Origin: Rhizobium sp. Q54
GTDB taxonomy: Bacteria; Pseudomonadota; Alphaproteobacteria; Rhizobiales; Beijerinckiaceae
Assembly: GCA_945903655.1 (NCBI GenBank)
Contig: CAMDOY010000287.1
Span: 1 to 5,144, forward strand
Length of the DNA stretch: 5,144 nucleotides
Reading direction: 5' to 3'
The position numbers and the translations under genes were made by a program. The notes beneath the pieces were generated by a model. The model was not told where the DNA came from and searched no databases. It saw only the letters and a list, made by a program, of their open reading frames with translations. Within the stretch, counting starts at the first letter, position 1. Each line of letters opens with the position of its first letter. Shown here piece by piece: positions 1 to 5,144 of the stretch.

Positions 1-530
1 TGGCGACCCTGCCTTTCCCCGCGCCCGCGCTGGGGGGCGTGTCGGGCACCCGCGAGGCGCATAACGACACCCGCAGCTATTTCGACGTGGCGCAAATGGC
101 GAAATATCCGGTCATGCGGGCGGTGGCTGAGGCGCTGCAATCGCAGCAGGTGGCGCGTTGCGTCACCGAGCATTTCGACGCCCCCGTGGACGACACCTTT
201 CTGCGCCTCGAATATGCGCAGGACATCGACGGTTTCTGGCTGGAGCCCCATACCGATCTCGGCGTGAAGAAATTCACCTGCCTGATCTATCTTAGCGAGG
301 GCCATGAGGATCTGGGCACCGATCTCTACCGCTCGAAGGAAGAACATTTCGGTCGCTCGCCCTTCCTGCCCAACACAGCCATGATCTTCGTGCCCTCGGA
401 CAAGACCTGGCACGGCTTCGAGCCGCGCCCTATCACGGGGGTGCGCAAGTCCGTGATCCTGAACTATGTGACCCATGACTGGCGGGCGCGCGAGCAGCTG
501 TCGTATCCGGAGACGCCTGTGCGGGTGTGA
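1..530 (+). CDS. 2-oxoglutarate/Fe(II)-dependent oxygenase, 5'-truncated
   Basis: The reading frame is open from the first full codon (position 3) to TGA at 528-530 and runs off the left edge. About 175 residues are visible, so the N-terminal part is missing. A GTG at 39 is in frame, but family-like sequence continues upstream of it, so I do not take it as the start. Counting from that GTG, the iron-binding facial triad is visible: His71 and Asp73 in EPHTDLGVKKFT, and His125 in TWHGFEPRP. Arg136 in GVRKSVILNYV is the likely 2-oxoglutarate carboxylate ligand. These motifs, set in a beta-strand-rich double-stranded beta-helix pattern, mark the prolyl-4-hydroxylase-like 2OG-Fe(II) superfamily. 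Such enzymes couple decarboxylation of 2-oxoglutarate to hydroxylation of a substrate, here unknown. No signal peptide can be judged because the N-terminus is absent. The gene converges on uvrB. The family call is firm; the substrate cannot be inferred. Confidence 0.88.
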   Translation, partial: ATLPFPAPALGGVSGTREAHNDTRSYFDVAQMAKYPVMRAVAEALQSQQVARCVTEHFDAPVDDTFLRLEYAQDIDGFWLEPHTDLGVKKFTCLIYLSEGHEDLGTDLYRSKEEHFGRSPFLPNTAMIFVPSDKTWHGFEPRPITGVRKSVILNYVTHDWRAREQLSYPETPVRV

Positions 531-703
531 GGGACGGCTTTATTCGGGCGACTGATGCGAAGCCGCTCTTGCCAAGCTGAGAAGCCAATTTCATATTGTC
601 GATGCGCGTGACACGGTGAATCTCCAGGCTGTAGCCGACCCTCTCGGGCTTGTGCGTCATGTGGGGGAATATTGGAGTCCCCACCGCGCACTCACCTCAA
701 CCC
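531..703. other. Convergent intergenic region with weak inverted repeats
   Basis: This 173-base gap separates the oxygenase stop from the uvrB stop, so transcripts enter it from both sides. Two perfect 6-bp inverted repeats are visible. CGGCTT (535-540) pairs with AAGCCG (560-565) around a 19-base loop, and GTGGGG (661-666) pairs with CCCCAC (679-684) around a 12-base loop. Neither is followed by a clear run of T on either strand, so they are only weak candidates for terminators. The right part (658-692) carries a copy of a motif that also overlaps the uvrB start, listed separately. An ATG on the minus strand at 660 opens a 75-codon frame to 433, but more than a third of it is antisense to the oxygenase, and I do not call it a gene. 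Confidence 0.5.
658..692 (-). repeat. Diverged direct repeat, copy B (downstream of uvrB)
   Basis: Read on the minus strand, this stretch contains in order AGTGCGCGG, ACTC, ATATTCCCCC and CATG. The same blocks occur in the same order and orientation at 3305-3336. The two copies differ by short insertions or deletions: copy B has four extra bases between the first two blocks, three fewer between the second and third, and one more before CATG. The copy starts 11 bases beyond the uvrB stop codon. It overlaps the GTGGGG/CCCCAC hairpin at 661-684, which copy A cannot form. The similarity is seen directly; whether it means duplication, a shared promoter type or chance is not known. Confidence 0.45.
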
Positions 704-3304
<2,601 letters not shown>

Positions 3305-3307
<3 letters not shown>

Positions 3308-3336
3308 GGGGGGAATATGGGCTGAGTCCGCGCACT
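3305..3336 (-). promoter_or_regulatory. Repeat copy A overlapping uvrB start; possible leaderless promoter
   Basis: On the minus strand this stretch reads AGTGCGCGG, ACTC, ATATTCCCCC and then the uvrB ATG, matching the copy at 658-692. The hexamer CATATT (3314-3319) matches 4 of 6 bases of a sigma-70 -10 box and ends six bases before the ATG. Initiation at or next to the A of the ATG would give a leaderless mRNA, which would explain the missing Shine-Dalgarno sequence. A TTTCAA 17 bases upstream of it is a poor -35 (3 of 6). Just beyond lies a short inverted repeat, CTTTG (3335-3339) with CAAAG (3347-3351). The promoter reading is inference; the shared motif is observed. Confidence 0.3.
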
Positions 3337-3360
3337 TTGAAAGTTGCAAAGCGCCGCGCC

Positions 3361-3597
3361 TCAGTTCCCCTGCAGATTCCCCGCATGCTGGACATGGACC
3401 ATCTGGGGCGCCTGCACGGTGAGGCGGGCAGGGGTCAGGTCCACGGGGCCGGGGCGCAGGCCGAAGGCGACGCCCGCCGAGGCCATAGCCAGAACGCCCA
3501 GCAGACCCAGCGACAGACGCAGTTGCCGCCGCGCCGCCTGCGGGCCGATGGCCCGGACGAGGCCGTTCGCCGTTGTCCGGCTCTGCAAATGCGCCAT
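3361..3597 (-). CDS. Small single-pass membrane protein, function unknown
   Basis: This 78-residue protein is not recognised as a named family. It has a basic N-terminal third (Arg23, Arg24, Arg27), then a hydrophobic stretch of about 20 residues (roughly 28-47, LSLGLLGVLAMASAGVAFGL), then a polar tail of about 30 residues. This fits one membrane span with the N-terminus in the cytoplasm and the tail in the periplasm; an uncleaved signal anchor is more likely than a secreted protein, though no cleavage prediction was run. The start at ATG 3597 is supported by AAGGG six bases upstream on the minus strand (3604-3608). The TGA stop (3361-3363) lies 53 bases before the uvrB ATG on the same strand, so co-transcription is possible. 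Overlapping frames on both strands lack a comparable ribosome site or sensible protein pattern. Coding status is likely but not proven. Confidence 0.65.
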   Translation of the reverse strand: MAHLQSRTTANGLVRAIGPQAARRQLRLSLGLLGVLAMASAGVAFGLRPGPVDLTPARLTVQAPQMVHVQHAGNLQGN

Positions 3598-3603
3598 GGG
3601 AAA

Positions 3604-3608
3604 CCCTT
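3604..3608 (-). promoter_or_regulatory. Ribosome binding site of the small membrane-protein gene
   Basis: On the minus strand AAGGG sits six bases before ATG 3597. It is the main support for choosing that start and for treating the 78-residue frame as a real gene. I found no convincing -35/-10 pair for this gene in the upstream region up to 3720. Confidence 0.55.
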
Positions 3609-3712
3609 GATCCGCCTTGTGCTTGTCCCTTTCCCAACGGGGTGGGCGGGCAAAGGTTTCAGCTTCGCTGTGGGTTTGGCGCGTTTCCTTGCGTTTTTGC
3701 TGTTCTTTAGCG

Positions 3713-3741
3713 TTGCTCTCGGGGCGCGCCCCGCCTATGTT
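3713..3741 (+). promoter_or_regulatory. Putative sigma-70 promoter of the aminotransferase gene
   Basis: TTGCTC (3713-3718) and TATGTT (3736-3741) are separated by exactly 17 bases. They match the -35 and -10 consensus at 3 and 4 of 6 positions. Initiation near 3748 would give a leader of about 29 bases before the preferred start codon. The stretch just upstream (about 3657-3718) is rich in T runs and poorer in GC than the rest of the window, as is common near promoters. The assignment rests on pattern alone. Confidence 0.4.
3720..3733. promoter_or_regulatory. Perfect 14-bp palindrome between the -35 and -10 elements
   Basis: CGGGGCGCGCCCCG is identical to its reverse complement and lies wholly within the 17-base spacer of the putative aminotransferase promoter. 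That position suits a repressor or MerR-type regulator site, but a palindrome of only G and C can arise by chance in GC-rich DNA. No regulator is encoded nearby. Confidence 0.3.
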
Positions 3742-3764
3742 CGCGCCGCAAAATCAGCCTTACC

Positions 3765-3768
3765 GGAG
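3765..3768 (+). promoter_or_regulatory. Ribosome binding site that decides the aminotransferase start
   Basis: GGAG lies two bases before ATG 3771 and eight bases before ATG 3777. Only the second spacing is normal for bacterial initiation, so the second ATG is preferred. Confidence 0.6.
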
Positions 3769-3776
3769 CCATGTCC

Positions 3777-4985
<1,209 letters not shown>

Positions 4986-4990
4986 CAATA

Positions 4991-5011
4991 CCCTCCCCCC
5001 TGTGGGGAGGG
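4991..5011 (+). terminator. Hairpin after the aminotransferase gene
   Basis: CCCTCCCC (4991-4998) and GGGGAGGG (5004-5011) form a perfect 8-bp GC-rich stem with a 5-base loop, starting five bases after the stop codon. No T run follows, so it is not a classical intrinsic terminator. Its position suggests it still ends or stabilises the transcript. It also forms the left end of the repeat region described next. Confidence 0.45.
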
Positions 5012-5111
5012 TCGGCACGCGAAGCGTGACGGGGTGGGGGTCGGTTAATGCTGATCGGTGGCGCGGTGGCTACAGGCGCTAACGCCCGAGATCGCGCCCC
5101 CCACTCTCAAA

Positions 5112-5134
5112 TCTCTCCCCACGAGGGGGAGAGA
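5112..5134. repeat. Right-hand hairpin of the repeat region
   Basis: TCTCTCCCC (5112-5120) and GGGGAGAGA (5126-5134) form a perfect 9-bp stem around the 5-base loop ACGAG. It mirrors the hairpin at 4991-5011 in arm composition and loop size, and may be the opposite end of the same element or the terminator of a gene to the right of the window. Confidence 0.5.
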
Positions 5135-5144
5135 AGCTGCTGGC

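Larger units (their letters stand above)
4991..5144. repeat. Structured dispersed-type palindromic repeat, cut by window edge
   Basis: The last 154 bases hold no convincing gene but several perfect stems: CCCTCCCC/GGGGAGGG (4991-5011), CACGC-GAA-GCGTG (5016-5028), GTGGGGG (5034-5040) with CCCCCAC (5098-5104), GGCGCG (5060-5065) with CGCGCC (5093-5098), GGCG-CTAA-CGCC (5075-5086), and TCTCTCCCC/GGGGAGAGA (5112-5134). The long-range pairs nest around the central hairpin and share one base at 5098. Similar CCCTCCCC...GGGGAGGG sequences followed by GCG-GAA-CGC-like hairpins and GGGTGGGG are, from general knowledge, common intergenic repeats in alphaproteobacterial genomes. The two terminal hairpins resemble each other (pyrimidine-rich left arms, 5-base loops), as the ends of a REP- or MITE-like unit might. 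No transposase is present. The right boundary is unknown. Confidence 0.6.

Noticed and set aside
661..684. GTGGGG/CCCCAC hairpin as uvrB terminator
   Set aside because: The stem has only 6 bp with a 12-base loop and no T run on either strand, so it is recorded only as a weak inverted repeat.
3364..3379. Possible LexA (SOS) box upstream of uvrB
   Set aside because: GTTC at 3364 is followed after eight bases by ATTC, whereas the alphaproteobacterial box is GTTC-N7-GTTC. Both spacing and second half-site fail, and it lies inside the end of the small gene.
3308..3637. In-frame N-terminal extension of uvrB by 110 codons
   Set aside because: The added sequence is Pro/Gly/Arg/Ala-rich, overlaps the small membrane-protein gene in another frame, and lacks UvrB family features. 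MAKSS at 3307 fits the expected start.

Overview
The window looks like a chromosomal segment from a GC-rich alphaproteobacterium, most likely of the Hyphomicrobiales (Rhizobiales) or a near relative. Three observations support this. The UvrB protein has the long N-terminal extension typical of that class. The aminotransferase resembles the rhizobial aspartate/prephenate type almost from end to end. The right edge carries a GC-rich hairpin repeat of the kind scattered between genes in alphaproteobacteria. All assignments come from reading the sequence and remembered family features; no search was run.

Layout, left to right. Positions 1-530 (+) hold the 3' part of a 2-oxoglutarate/Fe(II) oxygenase gene whose start lies outside the window. 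Positions 531-703 are a short convergent intergenic region with weak inverted repeats. Positions 704-3307 (-) are uvrB, the damage-verifying helicase-like subunit of nucleotide excision repair. At 3361-3597 (-), just upstream of uvrB and in the same direction, is a small gene for a 78-residue protein with one predicted membrane segment and no recognised function. Positions 3598-3776 are a divergent promoter region. Positions 3777-4985 (+) encode a class I aminotransferase of the aspartate/prephenate type. From about 4991 to the window edge there is no convincing gene, only a series of nested GC-rich hairpins that look like a dispersed palindromic repeat; the first probably also terminates the aminotransferase transcript.

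These are mostly housekeeping genes: DNA repair, amino-acid metabolism and an uncharacterised oxygenase. They do not form an obvious joint pathway. The small membrane-protein gene and uvrB could share a transcript, and the aminotransferase is transcribed away from them. I do not see a new defence system, mobile element with a transposase, CRISPR array or RNA gene. The observations most worth a second look are a diverged direct repeat flanking uvrB (658-692 and 3305-3336, same orientation, each ending in an ATG on the minus strand), the small membrane protein upstream of uvrB, a perfect 14-bp palindrome inside the putative aminotransferase promoter, and the structured repeat at the right end.
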